Below are positions 24,238 through 33,271 of a stretch of 64,000 nucleotides of DNA, one piece after another. Source of the DNA: Holophagaceae bacterium. GTDB lineage: Bacteria > Acidobacteriota > Holophagae > Holophagales > Holophagaceae. The notes beneath the pieces were generated by a model. The model had not been told where the DNA came from and made no database searches. It worked only from the letters and a program-made list of their open reading frames with translations. How positions within the stretch are numbered: position 1 is the stretch's first letter; each line of letters begins with the position of its first letter. The stretch is from the NCBI GenBank assembly GCA_016720465.1, contig JADKKO010000004.1, forward strand, positions 62,001-126,000, given 5' to 3'. The position numbers and the translations under genes were made by a program.

Positions 24238-27200
24238 TCAGTCGATCCTGCCAGCATCGCCATTCTCCTCCTGTCGGTGCGCCCTGGCTCCGAAGCGCAG
24301 GTACAGGCTGGGGACGATGAGCATGTTAAGGGTGGTGGACGATAGGAGGCCGAACAGGATCACGGAGGCCATGGGGGCCTGGATCTCGCTGCCGGGTTCA
24401 TGGCGGCGGAGGATGATCGGAACGAGGGCCAGGCCCGCCGTCAAAGCGGTCATGAGGATCGGAGCGAGGCGCTGCATGGCGGCCCGCCGCACAGCTTCCT
24501 TCAGGTTGACAATGCCCTCTTTATCCATGAGGTGGTGGATGTGGGAGACCAGCATGATGCCGTTGCGGGTGGCGATGCCAAAGAGCGTGATGAAGCCGAT
24601 GAGGGTTGCCACACTGAGTACGCCGCCGCTGAAGTAGACGCCGACGACGCCGCCCATCCAGGCCAGGGGCAGGTTCAGCATGATGAGCGTGGCATCCTTG
24701 GTGGACTTGAAGGCCATGAAGAGCAATCCAAACACCACCGCGATGGCGCCGATTCCCATGAGCACGAGGTTGCGGGCGGCGGATTCACCGCTTTCGAACT
24801 GGCCTCCGTACTCCACGTGGTAGCCCTGGGGCATAGGCACCTGGGCCTCGAGGCGCGTGCGGATGTCTTTCACCACATTGAAGAGATCACGGTCCCCGAG
24901 GTTGCAGGTGACCACCATCTTCCGCTGGCCATTTTCGCGGGAAATCGCGCTGGGGCCACGATCCATGGAAATGCTGGCCAAGCTTTTCAGGGGAATGGTT
25001 CCACCTGAGGGTGTGCTGACAAGGGTGTCTCCAAGGGTGTCCGCGTCCTTTAGAACGCCATGCTCCATGCGCACCAGCACGTCGAAGGCTGCTTGGTCCT
25101 CCCGCACGCGCCCGGCGACTTCACCCGCGAAAGCCAGTTCCAGAATATGGGCGAAGGCTGTGGAACTGAGCCCTGCTTGCGCGAGCGCTGCCCGATCGGG
25201 ATGGACAGACAAGATCGGCAGCTCGGCCGAAGCCTCCACCATGAGGTCCACCACGCCTGGGACCTGGGCCATTTGGGCTTTAGCGGCCTCCGCTAATCGT
25301 TTCAACTCCACCCGATCCGTCCCGAATAGTTTCACGGCGATGGCCGCCCGGCTGCCTGAAAGCAGGTGGTCGATGCGGTGGGAAAGAGGTTGCCCGATGG
25401 CGATGTAGACCCCAGGGACCTGGGCCAGATCCTTGCGCAAAGCCGTCAGAAGCTCTTCCTTGCTGCGGCCTTTCATTTTAAGGCCCGCATCGATCTCGGA
25501 CGCGAAGACCTCCATGGCGTGTTCGTCGAGTTCGGCGCGACCCGTCCGGCGGGCCGTGGCCACGACTTCAGGAAGTTTTAAAAGGATCTGCTCTACCTGC
25601 CGCCCCAGTTGGTCCGATACACCTAGCGGGGTGCCAGGAAGGCAGGTCATGCTGAGGGTGAGCGTGCCTTCGTTGAATTCGGGCAGGAAGCTGCGGCCCG
25701 CCAGAAACAGTGAGCCGAACGCGAGCAGAAGACCCACGACTCCGCCCCAGATCATGATTTTCCATCGGGGCATGGCCCAGGTGAGCAACGGTTCGTACTT
25801 GGCCTTGACCCACCGGACCACGCGCCCTTCCTCGTGGGCGCGGTCGCTCATCCCCTTGGGCAGGAGCCAGAGGCACATGGCCGGGGTGACCGTGAGGGCC
25901 ACCAGAAGCGAAGCGGCGAGAGACACGGTGAAGGCGATGCCCAGGGGCTGGAGCAGTCGCCCCTCCACACCCGCCAGGAAGAAGATCGGCAGGAAGACCA
26001 CGATGATGATGGCGGTGGCATACACGATGGAACTGCGGATTTCGGAACTGGCGCTGAACACCACATCGAAAGCCTCCCGTCGCGAGAGGGCGTGTTGCTG
26101 CATGTTTTCGCGAAGGCGCCTGAGAACGTTCTCCACGTCCACGATGGCGTCGTCCACCAGGTCCCCCACCGCTAGCGCCATGCCCCCCAGGGTCATGGTG
26201 TTCAAGGTCGTGCCGAAAGCCTTCAGCGCGAGTATCGCGGCAACCAGGCTCAGGGGAACGGCCACGGCGGTGATGAAGGTGGCCCGTTTGTGGGCCAGGA
26301 AAAGGCCCACGATGAGCAGCACCAGAAGCGTGCCGTCACGCAGGGCATCCCGGACGTTGGCGATGGCCACTTGGATGAAGTCGGACTGACGGAAGATGTG
26401 GCTCTTCAGCTCCATGCCCTTGGGAAGATCCTTCTGGACCTCCGCCATCACCTGGTCCAGGCGCTTCGTCAGATCCAGCGTATTGGCGCCTGGTTGTTTT
26501 TGGATGCCCATGATCACGGCGGGCTTGCCGTCATGGGAACCTTCACCGCGCTTCAGAGAAGGACCGATTTTCACTTGCGCGACATCGCGCAAGCGCACCG
26601 GCTGCCCGCCACGGGTGGCGACCAAAGCCTGTTCAAGGTCCTCGGCGTTGCGGAGGCGGCCCAGACCATGGATCAGGTATTCCTGACCCTGGTGGACCAT
26701 GAATCCGGCCGAGCTATTCTCTCCGGCTTCTTCCACGGCCTTGGCCACGTCCTGAGCGGCGATCTGGTAGGCGGCCAAGCGATCGAGTCGAAGGATCACC
26801 TGGAACTGTTTCACCTCGCCGCCGATGGGCACCACTTGGGAGACGCCGGGCACGGACAGAAGGCGGCGCCGGATGCTCCAGTCCGCCTCGGTACGCAGTT
26901 CCATCGGGCTGTGCTTCTCCGATACCACGGCCACGAAGAGGATCTCGCCCATGATGCTGGAGATGGGGGTAAGGGTCGGGGTGCTGCCCACCGGCAGGGA
27001 ACTGCGGGCGATCGAGAGGCGTTCAGTGACCACCTGGCGCGCTTGTTGGATGGGGACATCCCACTCGAATTCAGCGAAGACCAGCGAGATGCCCGTCTGG
27101 GATACAGATCGCACCCGCCGGACCCCTGAGGCGCCCAGGAGCGCGGATTCGATGGGGCGCGTGATGAGCTGCTCCACTTCCTGGGGCGCCATGCCGTGGG

Positions 27201-27357
27201 CTTCGGTGGCCACCGTGACGGTGGGTGCCGTCAGGTCGGGGAACACATCCACGGGCATCCGGATCGCAGACCAGAGGCCCCAGCCCATCATGAGGGCTGC
27301 GATCAGGAGGACTATGAAGCGATGGTGGAGGGAAGCTTTGATGATGCGATCGAACAT
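24238..27357 (-). CDS. RND efflux permease, heavy-metal type, pump 3 (1039 aa)
   Basis: MFDRIIKASLHHRFIVLLIA (TM1), MPVDVFPDLTAPTVTVATEA, porter domains, and TM4 with LNTMTLGGMALAVGDLVDDA followed by IVDVENVLRRL. Three Asp in this stretch (GDLVDDAIVD) distinguish it from pumps 1 and 2 and could mark a different cation or proton relay. The second repeat and C-terminal helix bundle are complete. It begins 7 bases after the adaptor stop. Operon order: blaI-like, blaR1-like, tolC, adaptor, permease. Confidence 0.92.
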   Translation of the reverse strand: MFDRIIKASLHHRFIVLLIAALMMGWGLWSAIRMPVDVFPDLTAPTVTVATEAHGMAPQEVEQLITRPIESALLGASGVRRVRSVSQTGISLVFAEFEWDVPIQQARQVVTERLSIARSSLPVGSTPTLTPISSIMGEILFVAVVSEKHSPMELRTEADWSIRRRLLSVPGVSQVVPIGGEVKQFQVILRLDRLAAYQIAAQDVAKAVEEAGENSSAGFMVHQGQEYLIHGLGRLRNAEDLEQALVATRGGQPVRLRDVAQVKIGPSLKRGEGSHDGKPAVIMGIQKQPGANTLDLTKRLDQVMAEVQKDLPKGMELKSHIFRQSDFIQVAIANVRDALRDGTLLVLLIVGLFLAHKRATFITAVAVPLSLVAAILALKAFGTTLNTMTLGGMALAVGDLVDDAIVDVENVLRRLRENMQQHALSRREAFDVVFSASSEIRSSIVYATAIIIVVFLPIFFLAGVEGRLLQPLGIAFTVSLAASLLVALTVTPAMCLWLLPKGMSDRAHEEGRVVRWVKAKYEPLLTWAMPRWKIMIWGGVVGLLLAFGSLFLAGRSFLPEFNEGTLTLSMTCLPGTPLGVSDQLGRQVEQILLKLPEVVATARRTGRAELDEHAMEVFASEIDAGLKMKGRSKEELLTALRKDLAQVPGVYIAIGQPLSHRIDHLLSGSRAAIAVKLFGTDRVELKRLAEAAKAQMAQVPGVVDLMVEASAELPILSVHPDRAALAQAGLSSTAFAHILELAFAGEVAGRVREDQAAFDVLVRMEHGVLKDADTLGDTLVSTPSGGTIPLKSLASISMDRGPSAISRENGQRKMVVTCNLGDRDLFNVVKDIRTRLEAQVPMPQGYHVEYGGQFESGESAARNLVLMGIGAIAVVFGLLFMAFKSTKDATLIMLNLPLAWMGGVVGVYFSGGVLSVATLIGFITLFGIATRNGIMLVSHIHHLMDKEGIVNLKEAVRRAAMQRLAPILMTALTAGLALVPIILRRHEPGSEIQAPMASVILFGLLSSTTLNMLIVPSLYLRFGARAHRQEENGDAGRID

Positions 27358-27364
27358 TGGGACC

Positions 27365-28894
27365 TCAGTGTGCGTGACCGTGTTGGGGGACCTTGCCTGC
27401 GCTGGCGGCCAGGCGCACGAGGTGGGCGCCGCGGGTCGCGACCCGTTCGCCCTTTTGGAGGCCTGAAAGCACCTGGACGTATTCCCCGTCCCGTACTCCC
27501 AATTTCAGGATGCGGCGCTCGAAGCGCTCGCCGCCTGTCTGGACGTAAACGGTGGCGAGCCCATCTTCCTCCTGGAGCGCGGAGGCAGGGATGGCCAGGG
27601 CTTTCGTGGTTTCGCCCAGGAAGACGCGCACCTTGCCAGCCACACCCGCGCGCAGTCCAAGCTTCTGGTTGGGGAAGGAAACCAGGAAGGGCAGCGTGCG
27701 GCGGTCAGGCGTGATCGCGCTTCCCACACCCATGAACTTGGCCCCCGTTCGTGGACTCAGTTCAAACTGCTGATCCATCCCCTGGGGTTCGAACCAGATG
27801 CCTGAGGGTTGTTTCAGGCGTCCGGCCTCTGATTCGGGAACCTGGACCTCCAGCCAGAGGTGGTCCAGGGACACGATGTGGAAGAGTTCCTGACCCTCCA
27901 CCACGGAGGAACCAAGGCCCCCCGTGGCGGCGGCCAATGTTCCCGAGATGGGTGACACTAGCGGGGATCCCGCACCACCCACGCCTTCCTGGAACTGTTT
28001 CAGCCGGGCATCCATGGCCTGCCATTCCGCTTGGGCCAGGGCCTCGTCCTGGGCGGCTTCTTCCATGCGCCGCCGGGACACGGATTCCGTGGCGAAGAGT
28101 CCCTTCATGCGCTGATGCTGTTGCTTTGCCCTTTCCAATCGGACCTTTGCCCTTTCCGCTTCCAGGGAGAGCAGTCCGGGTTGGGCCTCGCTGCCGAGGC
28201 GCGGCATGACGTAGGCGAGCACCTGACCCCGCTTCACGTTCATTCCAACATAGGGATAGGTGCCTTTGGCCTCGATGCGCCCGGCCACAGGTGCTTGAAG
28301 CCGCGCCTCGCCATCGGGAGGCGGCACCACTTTGCCGAAGGCCTCAAGGTTGGCGCGCACCGTCCGCTCCTCCGCGGTGGCAGTGGCGAAGTCCACGCTC
28401 CATTGCTGTTCTTTCAGGAAGGAAACGCCGCCTGCAGGATGCTCGGGCTCGGGCGCCTTCATGGCTTCCATGAGGCTCGGATAAACTTCTATCGTGCCCA
28501 TGTTGAATCGCTCCTGGCCCTGTGGGCCTTCCCATAGGAGCGCCAGTTGGCGTTTTCCGGACTGCTTGGGTTTGGCTTCGGGCCGGAAGATGCCAGGAGA
28601 TTTGGAAGGACCGGTTTCGAAGCGCTCTTCGGGTCCACCACCACTGAGGATCACGGTCACCTTGCCATCCTGCACTGGCTTGAAATCCGACAAGCGGCTC
28701 AGATGTGCCGCGAAGGCTGAGGGCTCGCCCACGGCCATCACGGGAAACTCGGCGAAGAGTTCCATATTCCCTGTGTAAAGGGTCTGGGCCAGGCCGGGGC
28801 GCTCGGGAACACCTGTTTCGGATCGCGGTTTGAACCGGTCGCAACCTGGAACAGCAAGGAGGAGCGCAAGGGCCAGAGGGGTGAACGGTTTCAT
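27365..28894 (-). CDS. Periplasmic adaptor lipoprotein of RND pump 3 with extra N-terminal domain (509 aa)
   Basis: Lipoprotein signal MKPFTPLALALLLAVPGC. Residues about 35-165 form a separate beta domain (LYTGNMELFAEFPVMAVGEP, KVTVILSGGGPEERFETG, LLWEGPQGQERFNMGTIEVY), known in some metal-RND adaptors. Lipoyl and coiled-coil parts follow (LQAPVAGRIEAKGTYPYVGM, KRGQVLAYVMPRLGSEAQPG), then the barrel, ending QHGHAH. The start overlaps the tolC stop (ATGA). The C-terminal His pattern and the partner permease indicate a metal cation, unspecified. Confidence 0.9.
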   Translation of the reverse strand: MKPFTPLALALLLAVPGCDRFKPRSETGVPERPGLAQTLYTGNMELFAEFPVMAVGEPSAFAAHLSRLSDFKPVQDGKVTVILSGGGPEERFETGPSKSPGIFRPEAKPKQSGKRQLALLWEGPQGQERFNMGTIEVYPSLMEAMKAPEPEHPAGGVSFLKEQQWSVDFATATAEERTVRANLEAFGKVVPPPDGEARLQAPVAGRIEAKGTYPYVGMNVKRGQVLAYVMPRLGSEAQPGLLSLEAERAKVRLERAKQQHQRMKGLFATESVSRRRMEEAAQDEALAQAEWQAMDARLKQFQEGVGGAGSPLVSPISGTLAAATGGLGSSVVEGQELFHIVSLDHLWLEVQVPESEAGRLKQPSGIWFEPQGMDQQFELSPRTGAKFMGVGSAITPDRRTLPFLVSFPNQKLGLRAGVAGKVRVFLGETTKALAIPASALQEEDGLATVYVQTGGERFERRILKLGVRDGEYVQVLSGLQKGERVATRGAHLVRLAASAGKVPQHGHAH

Positions 28895-30144
28895 GGTTGA
28901 ATCCTTCCGAGCAGACGGTCGAGGTCGAGGCGGGCCCGCCGTGCGGCGAAGGCCAGATCCAGGGCTTGGAGATCGGTATCGAGGGCACTGCGCTGGACAT
29001 CCAGCAATTCAAAAAGGCTGGTTTCACCGGCTTCGAAGGAGGTATCCGCGCCTTTCAGGAGCTTGGGTGTTTCCTCCACGGCACGACCCAGGATCTCCCG
29101 AGCTGTGGTTCCGAGATCCGAGGCCTCTCGCCATAGGGCCCGGGCTTCCGCCTGAGCATCGTCCTTGGTTAGAGATGCGCGGGTCTGGGCCGCACGGGCC
29201 TCCGCTTCGCTCCGCTGGCGCTGGGCCTGGCCCCGATTCCACGCTGGGAGCGTCACTCCCAAGGAGAAGACGGCGCCACTTCCTTTCAGGCCCCCTTCCT
29301 GCCACTTTTTTACGCCAATCCCCAGATTCAAATCGGGCGTCCATCGTCGGGAGGCCTGGGCTTCCAAGTCCCAGGCTTTGGCCTCTTGTTGAGCCTTGCG
29401 CTGCTCGGGCGCATCTGGAAGGAGCTTCAGGATCTCGTCAAGGGGAGGAAGCGCTTCCGGTACCAGACTGCCTTCAAGGGTCGGGGCCCGGCTTTCCCAC
29501 TGTGCCAGCACATTCAATTGTTCCTCGGAGCGATGGAAGACTGCGCGTTCCTGGGCCAGACGGGCGCTCAGCCCGTCCAATTCCTGCTGTGCCCGGCGTC
29601 TCTCAGCACCGGAGGCTTCCCCGGCCTGCTCCTGCCGCTCCAGAGCCTTGGCCAGACGGCGCACACGCTTCACGGCAGCATCCAGGCGATTCAATCGCTC
29701 CTGATGCAGCAGGGTCTGGTGGAAAGCGAGTCGGACACGCTGAACCAGTTCGGCCCGGATGGCATCCCCTTCTCCCTGCGCGGCCCTCAGGCGCAAATCT
29801 CCCGCTTCTTTGCGAAGACCGCGGCGTCCTGAGACATCCACCAGCTGGGTGATTTGGAAGGTGTCCTCCCGTCTGGGTCCAGCCGGTCCATTTGGATTTT
29901 CCCTGGTGGCCTCCAGACTCGGATTCGCCCAGAGTCCGGCCTCTGTCCGCTGCGCCTGGGCCTGGGCTTCGGGCAAGGACCAGAGCTGTTTCAAGTCAGT
30001 GCGATCCAACACCCGGCGCACGGCATCCGACTCTGTCCGAGCGACCTGCGCCCCCAGAGGTAGGATGCCGCCGAGGGTGAAACACACGATTAAAAACCGA
30101 TGGCGCATCGGTTTTATTTGCAAAAAAAGGCGAGGTTGTCGCAT
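28891..30144 (-). CDS. TolC-family outer-membrane channel of RND pump 3 (417 aa)
   Basis: Two ATGs compete: 30144 (after AGGAAA, 7 bases past the blaR1-like stop) and 30108 (MRHRFLIVCFTLGGILPLGA, a clean signal peptide). A 23-bp dyad (30093-30115) covers the second one. OEP repeats are clear (TDLKQLWSLPEAQAQAQRTE, PSLEATRENPNGPAGPRRED, VTLPAWNRGQAQRQRSEAEA, GETSLFELLDVQRSALDTDL). The stop overlaps the adaptor start. Part of the BlaI-controlled pump 3 operon. Confidence 0.88.
   Translation of the reverse strand: MRQPRLFLQIKPMRHRFLIVCFTLGGILPLGAQVARTESDAVRRVLDRTDLKQLWSLPEAQAQAQRTEAGLWANPSLEATRENPNGPAGPRREDTFQITQLVDVSGRRGLRKEAGDLRLRAAQGEGDAIRAELVQRVRLAFHQTLLHQERLNRLDAAVKRVRRLAKALERQEQAGEASGAERRRAQQELDGLSARLAQERAVFHRSEEQLNVLAQWESRAPTLEGSLVPEALPPLDEILKLLPDAPEQRKAQQEAKAWDLEAQASRRWTPDLNLGIGVKKWQEGGLKGSGAVFSLGVTLPAWNRGQAQRQRSEAEARAAQTRASLTKDDAQAEARALWREASDLGTTAREILGRAVEETPKLLKGADTSFEAGETSLFELLDVQRSALDTDLQALDLAFAARRARLDLDRLLGRIQP
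30093..30115. promoter_or_regulatory. 23-bp dyad, second copy, at the start of the pump 3 tolC
   Basis: Arms AAAACCGATG (30093-30102) and CATCGGTTTT (30106-30115) are perfect inverted ten-mers around GCG. The other 23-bp copy lies at 31587-31609 before the BlaI-like gene and shares AAAACCGAT and TCGGTTTT. It sits inside the apparent tolC start region, so it may act as a roadblock or mark an internal promoter. Confidence 0.7.
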
Positions 30145-30151
30145 GGGTTTC

Positions 30152-31138
30152 CTAGTGGCTCAGGAGGCCGAGAAGGGATTCAAGGGCGTGATGGGTTTCC
30201 CCGGAGAGAGCCGCCAGCAACCCAAGGAGGAAGAGGATTGCCGGCCAAGCCAACGCCCCGGCCCACCATGCCCGGTAGGTGGGACAAGGATTCAGAAGAG
30301 CGTCCACCCTTGGGCGGAGATGGCCTCCTCCAAAGGCTGGCATTGAGCGCCAGAGGCCCGGCCAAGTGCCTAAATGCAATCGGCTGGCGGCCAAAAGGGC
30401 TTCGGCCACCACCAAGGAATCCCCTACCTGGAGGGCCGCCCCTTCATCGCAGGCCAGCTCCGTCGTCTGGATCAGGTCAGCACGTAATTGGGCGCGCAAC
30501 TGGGGAGGCAAGATCAGAGTGAAGACTTCCGCCAATAACAGCCGGAGCCCGTCCCTGCGATGCTGGTGGGCTTTTTCATGGGCCAGCACCACGGCCAGAT
30601 GCTTCTCGGGAAGGGTCGTCAAGAGTCCTTCCGAAAGACATACCTGGGGGCGAAGAATCCCCGTCGTAAACGCCAAGGGTTGGGCCACTTTAAGGCGAAA
30701 GAAATCTGTATCGGGTTCTCCGAGGGCGAGCATGGAGAACAGGCTGCGCTGTCCCTGGCGGTAGGCCAGGAGGAAGCGGATCAGCGGGACCGTCACAGCC
30801 AGCACCAGACCCGTGAAGAGGAACAATCCCAGCAGCGTGGGTTGCCAATTGCCGTGAGTGAGGCAGAGGTGGGGGTGCCCGCCGTGCTCCAGGCAGTGAT
30901 CCCAAGATGGGTAGAGCGTCGAAAATTCGGAGGGAAGGAGGCAAACGAGGATGCTCAGGAATCCGATGATCCAAGGGATGAGACTGATCCCGAGGAAGAA
31001 GGCGCTGGCCTTTCCAGGTTCGAGGCGAAGGATCCGGGCGCGCGCCTGGGGATAGACCCACGCCAAGGCGCCACCGATGAGCACAGCTACGCCTAGCGCA
31101 AGGATCGCCGCGACGGTCAGAATGCCGAGCACACGCAT
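30152..31138 (-). CDS. BlaR1/MecR1-like M56 membrane metallopeptidase without a C-terminal sensor (328 aa)
   Basis: The ATG at 31138 overlaps the blaI-like stop by one base. Several TM helices (VAAILALGVAVLIGGALAWV, FLGISLIPWIIGFLSILVCL, GLFLFTGLVLAVTVPLIRFL). Zinc-protease motif HEKAH (in VVLAHEKAHQHRRDGLRLLL) with the third ligand region ELACDEGAA. Then one more TM (AGALAWPAILFLLGLLAALS) and the end. BlaR1 has a ~260-residue penicillin-binding sensor after this point; here it is absent, so the inducer must be sensed by the membrane part or a partner. The protease should cleave the BlaI-like repressor. Confidence 0.88.
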   Translation of the reverse strand: MRVLGILTVAAILALGVAVLIGGALAWVYPQARARILRLEPGKASAFFLGISLIPWIIGFLSILVCLLPSEFSTLYPSWDHCLEHGGHPHLCLTHGNWQPTLLGLFLFTGLVLAVTVPLIRFLLAYRQGQRSLFSMLALGEPDTDFFRLKVAQPLAFTTGILRPQVCLSEGLLTTLPEKHLAVVLAHEKAHQHRRDGLRLLLAEVFTLILPPQLRAQLRADLIQTTELACDEGAALQVGDSLVVAEALLAASRLHLGTWPGLWRSMPAFGGGHLRPRVDALLNPCPTYRAWWAGALAWPAILFLLGLLAALSGETHHALESLLGLLSH

Positions 31139-31554
31139 CACTTGGGCGCTTTCCGCAGCTTCGCCCGGCGTTCAGCGACCAGGCGCTCCAGTTCCTCCAA
31201 GGTGCCCAGATCATGCCTTTGAAGAGAAAGATCCACGAAGGCTGCCAGTAGGGGCAAAGGTTCGGCGGGATTCATGCGCCCCAGCGTTTCCTTGATGAGG
31301 CGGGCGGCTAAATCCTCGCGGTTGATCCGTGGCACATAGACATAGGCGTGACTTGCTTTTTCTCGTGTCAAAAGATCTTTTCGGAACAAACGTTCCATGG
31401 CCGACTGGACCGTGTTGGAGTGGACATCCCTGCCGGACTCGATGGCCTGATGCACGGCGCGCACATCCCCGGAACCAAGGGCCCAGAGTTGTTCCAGCAC
31501 CTGCATCTCCAGGTCGCCGAGATTTAAGGAATGAGCAGGTCGCACCAACACCAC
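31138..31554 (-). CDS. BlaI/MecI-family repressor (about 138 aa)
   Basis: Winged HTH of the BlaI family: LNLGDLEMQVLEQLWALGSG, VRAVHQAIESGRDVHSNTVQ and SAMERLFRKDLLTREKASHA. A dimerisation/cleavage C-half follows (LLAAFVDLSLQRHDLGTLEE). I chose GTG 31554: a TATACT box at 31580-31585 and the 23-bp dyad immediately beyond it leave no room for the longer frame. The operon continues into the M56 protease and RND pump 3, so metal (not beta-lactam) induction is the likely role. It probably binds the dyads at 31587-31609 and 30093-30115. Confidence 0.88.
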   Translation of the reverse strand: MVLVRPAHSLNLGDLEMQVLEQLWALGSGDVRAVHQAIESGRDVHSNTVQSAMERLFRKDLLTREKASHAYVYVPRINREDLAARLIKETLGRMNPAEPLPLLAAFVDLSLQRHDLGTLEELERLVAERRAKLRKAPK

Positions 31555-31579
31555 GAGCAAAAGTCCAAAAGTAAAGTGT

Positions 31580-31609
31580 AGTATAGAAAACCGATCGCAA
31601 GTCGGTTTT
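31580..31609 (-). promoter_or_regulatory. Promoter and 23-bp operator of the blaI-like operon
   Basis: The dyad 31587-31609 has arms AAAACCGA/TCGGTTTT around seven bases. One base after it on the minus strand comes TATACT (31580-31585), a good -10 box, so a bound repressor would cover the -35/spacer. The same 23-bp dyad recurs at 30093-30115. It differs from the classical TACA-N2-TGTA box of BlaI/MecI. Confidence 0.75.
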
Positions 31610-31693
31610 AAAATAGAATCCGGCAGGGAGCCGTTGTTCAAAGGAAAGCGGCCTCGAAGGGCCACGATCATTCCTTGCTACTTTCTGCCTGCC

Positions 31694-32056
31694 TCACCCC
31701 GTGCCGTGCTTCTTCATGATATTCGCGCGCTGGGCGTCGAACTCGGTCTGGCTCAGGAGTTGGCTGTCGAAGAGATCTTTCAGCTCGGTCAATTCTTCCT
31801 TGAGCGATTTCGCGGGCGCGGCCGGAGCCTGGGGCGCGGCGGCGGCACCGCCCATAGGCATTTGCTGCTGGCCCATGATCGCCTGGGCCATCTGGCTGGC
31901 CATCATGCCGCCCATTCCAAAGCCAAGGCCAGCGCCCATGCCAAGGCCCGCCACGCCGCCTTCGTTGGCCGCAGCGATGTGGATGCTGTCGGCCACCTGC
32001 ATCTGGGTGTATTCGGTAACCGCGCCATCGAATCGGCTCAGGTATTCGAGGAACTG
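31694..32056 (-). pseudogene. 5'-truncated SPFH/SHOCT protein (YdjI-like C-terminus)
   Basis: FLEYLSRFDGAVTEYTQMQV and ADSIHIAAANEGGVAGLGMG, a Gly/Met region (GFGMGGMMASQMAQAIMGQQ), an Ala/Pro linker and a C-terminal SHOCT motif (LKEELTELKDLFDSQLLSQT then EFDAQRANIMKKHG). This is the tail of SPFH/'virion core' YdjI-type proteins, which normally run ~350 residues. The SPFH domain is missing: upstream of about 32056 the frame turns into unrelated basic residues and collides with the next gene. Probably a deletion remnant. Confidence 0.7.
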
Positions 32057-32117
32057 ATGGTGTGCTAACTGTGAACAGGCAAGACTTTTCTCATAAACGA
32101 TAGGTGTAGTGCGTGAT

Positions 32118-32675
32118 TTAAGCCGGAATGAATTTGGATCGTGCTTCTTTCGCCTTCTCACAGGCTTGGTATTTCTCATACCCCCGGTACGCCAGGACCG
32201 CTGAGAGCATGAAATAGATCAGCCAGGGTGTGGGGATACCTTGGAGGAGCATGCTGAGGCCAATGGGAGCAAGAATCACGCCCGCAAACCGAAGGATGTA
32301 GGCGGTCTCCAGATCCTTGATGTGCTGGTCCATCTCGTCGAACTGTTTCTTGATCGGGAACCCGCAATTGACAGATCCCCTGCACTCAGGGCTCTGCCGA
32401 CCGGTGATCTGATGGCATTGTGGGCAGATGATCGCGTTGGGATTGTCCTTCCCTATCCTGGCGATTTGAGGCCCCAATTCGTAGTAGTCCCTGCCAGCGA
32501 CTTTCGGGTTTGCTCCTACGACATGGATCGTCTGGTGAAGCTCAGTGGTTGCGGCGTTGGAAGGATCTGCCTCGGTTCCAGTGGATCTCTGGTCCCTCGC
32601 AAGATCGTTTAGCAGGCGGCTCAATTCCTCCTTCTTGGCCTGTACTTCGTTGTCGCTCTTATCACCTGAAGACAT
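32118..32675 (-). CDS. Zinc-ribbon membrane protein of unknown function (185 aa)
   Basis: ATG 32675 after AGGAG, two bases beyond the XRE gene stop, so the two form an operon. Charged coiled N-terminus (residues 1-45), then ANPKVAGRDYYELGPQIARI, a zinc ribbon CPQCHQ...CRGSVNCGFP (about 85-108), a short helical stretch and two TM helices (FAGVILAPIGLSMLLQGIPT; LIYFMLSAVLAYRGYEKYQ). No family recognised. The pairing with an XRE regulator in a mobile zone could mean a phage or defence gene; this is speculation. Confidence 0.65.
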   Translation of the reverse strand: MSSGDKSDNEVQAKKEELSRLLNDLARDQRSTGTEADPSNAATTELHQTIHVVGANPKVAGRDYYELGPQIARIGKDNPNAIICPQCHQITGRQSPECRGSVNCGFPIKKQFDEMDQHIKDLETAYILRFAGVILAPIGLSMLLQGIPTPWLIYFMLSAVLAYRGYEKYQACEKAKEARSKFIPA

Positions 32676-32677
32676 TC

Positions 32678-33202
32678 CTAGGCTCCTCTCAGTCGATGTT
32701 CTGCCGCCTCACTCAGCGACCGTTTGAGCGCTTGGATGGTCGCTTTGGGGCGATCGAGCCCCTTTATGACCCCGATTTCGTAGACAAGAGAAACGGCCTT
32801 CCCAACGGAAACAGGATCCAGTTTGAGACGGCGTCGCTTGAAGATTTCGATAACCACTTCTGTGGCCGCGCGAAGCAGCATATCGTTAAAGGATTGGCCC
32901 GTGGGTGCAACCAGTTTCGGAACGAGCGGCGTCACCACTTGAGGTTCAGGATCGAAGGCCTTGTTCGGTTCCCCCCCCGACACGAGCCATTCCAGAGTGA
33001 CGTTGAGCGGACCGCGTAGTGCGTTCAGCGAACGCACACCTGGATTGCGAATTCCGGCCTCCCACTGGGACACCAATGCTCTTGAAGTCCCAGAAGCGGT
33101 TCCGAGGGCTTGCTGGGTGATCCCCAGCTTCTCTCTGGCGAACCGAATCCGTTCTCCCAAGGTGGAGGGCGAATTCGGGTTGGAAGAAGGGGGTTGACGC
33201 AA
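32678..33202 (-). CDS. XRE-family HTH regulator (174 aa)
   Basis: Cro/C1-type HTH: LGERIRFAREKLGITQQALG and TASGTSRALVSQWEAGIRNP, then a middle region LEWLVSGGEPNKA and a C-terminal helical part (ATEVVIEIFKRRRLKLDPVS). I chose the TTG at 33202 because a promoter TTGCTA-N18-TAAAAT (33248-33219) lies just upstream and GAGG precedes it. It is transcribed divergently from the Ner-like gene at 33272, like the repressor and ner of transposable phages. Confidence 0.82.
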   Translation of the reverse strand: MRQPPSSNPNSPSTLGERIRFAREKLGITQQALGTASGTSRALVSQWEAGIRNPGVRSLNALRGPLNVTLEWLVSGGEPNKAFDPEPQVVTPLVPKLVAPTGQSFNDMLLRAATEVVIEIFKRRRLKLDPVSVGKAVSLVYEIGVIKGLDRPKATIQALKRSLSEAAEHRLRGA

Positions 33203-33218
33203 GGTGTGCTTTACCTCA

Positions 33219-33248
33219 ATTTTAATCTGTGCAAGCAAATGTTAGCAA
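33219..33248 (-). promoter_or_regulatory. Sigma-70-type promoter of the XRE gene
   Basis: TTGCTA (33243-33248) and TAAAAT (33219-33224) on the minus strand, 18-base spacer. The dyad TGTTAGCAACA overlaps the -35 and faces the Ner-like gene start, a natural site for repressor or Ner. Confidence 0.55.
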
Positions 33249-33271
33249 CACACTAATCCAGGAGTTGTCCA

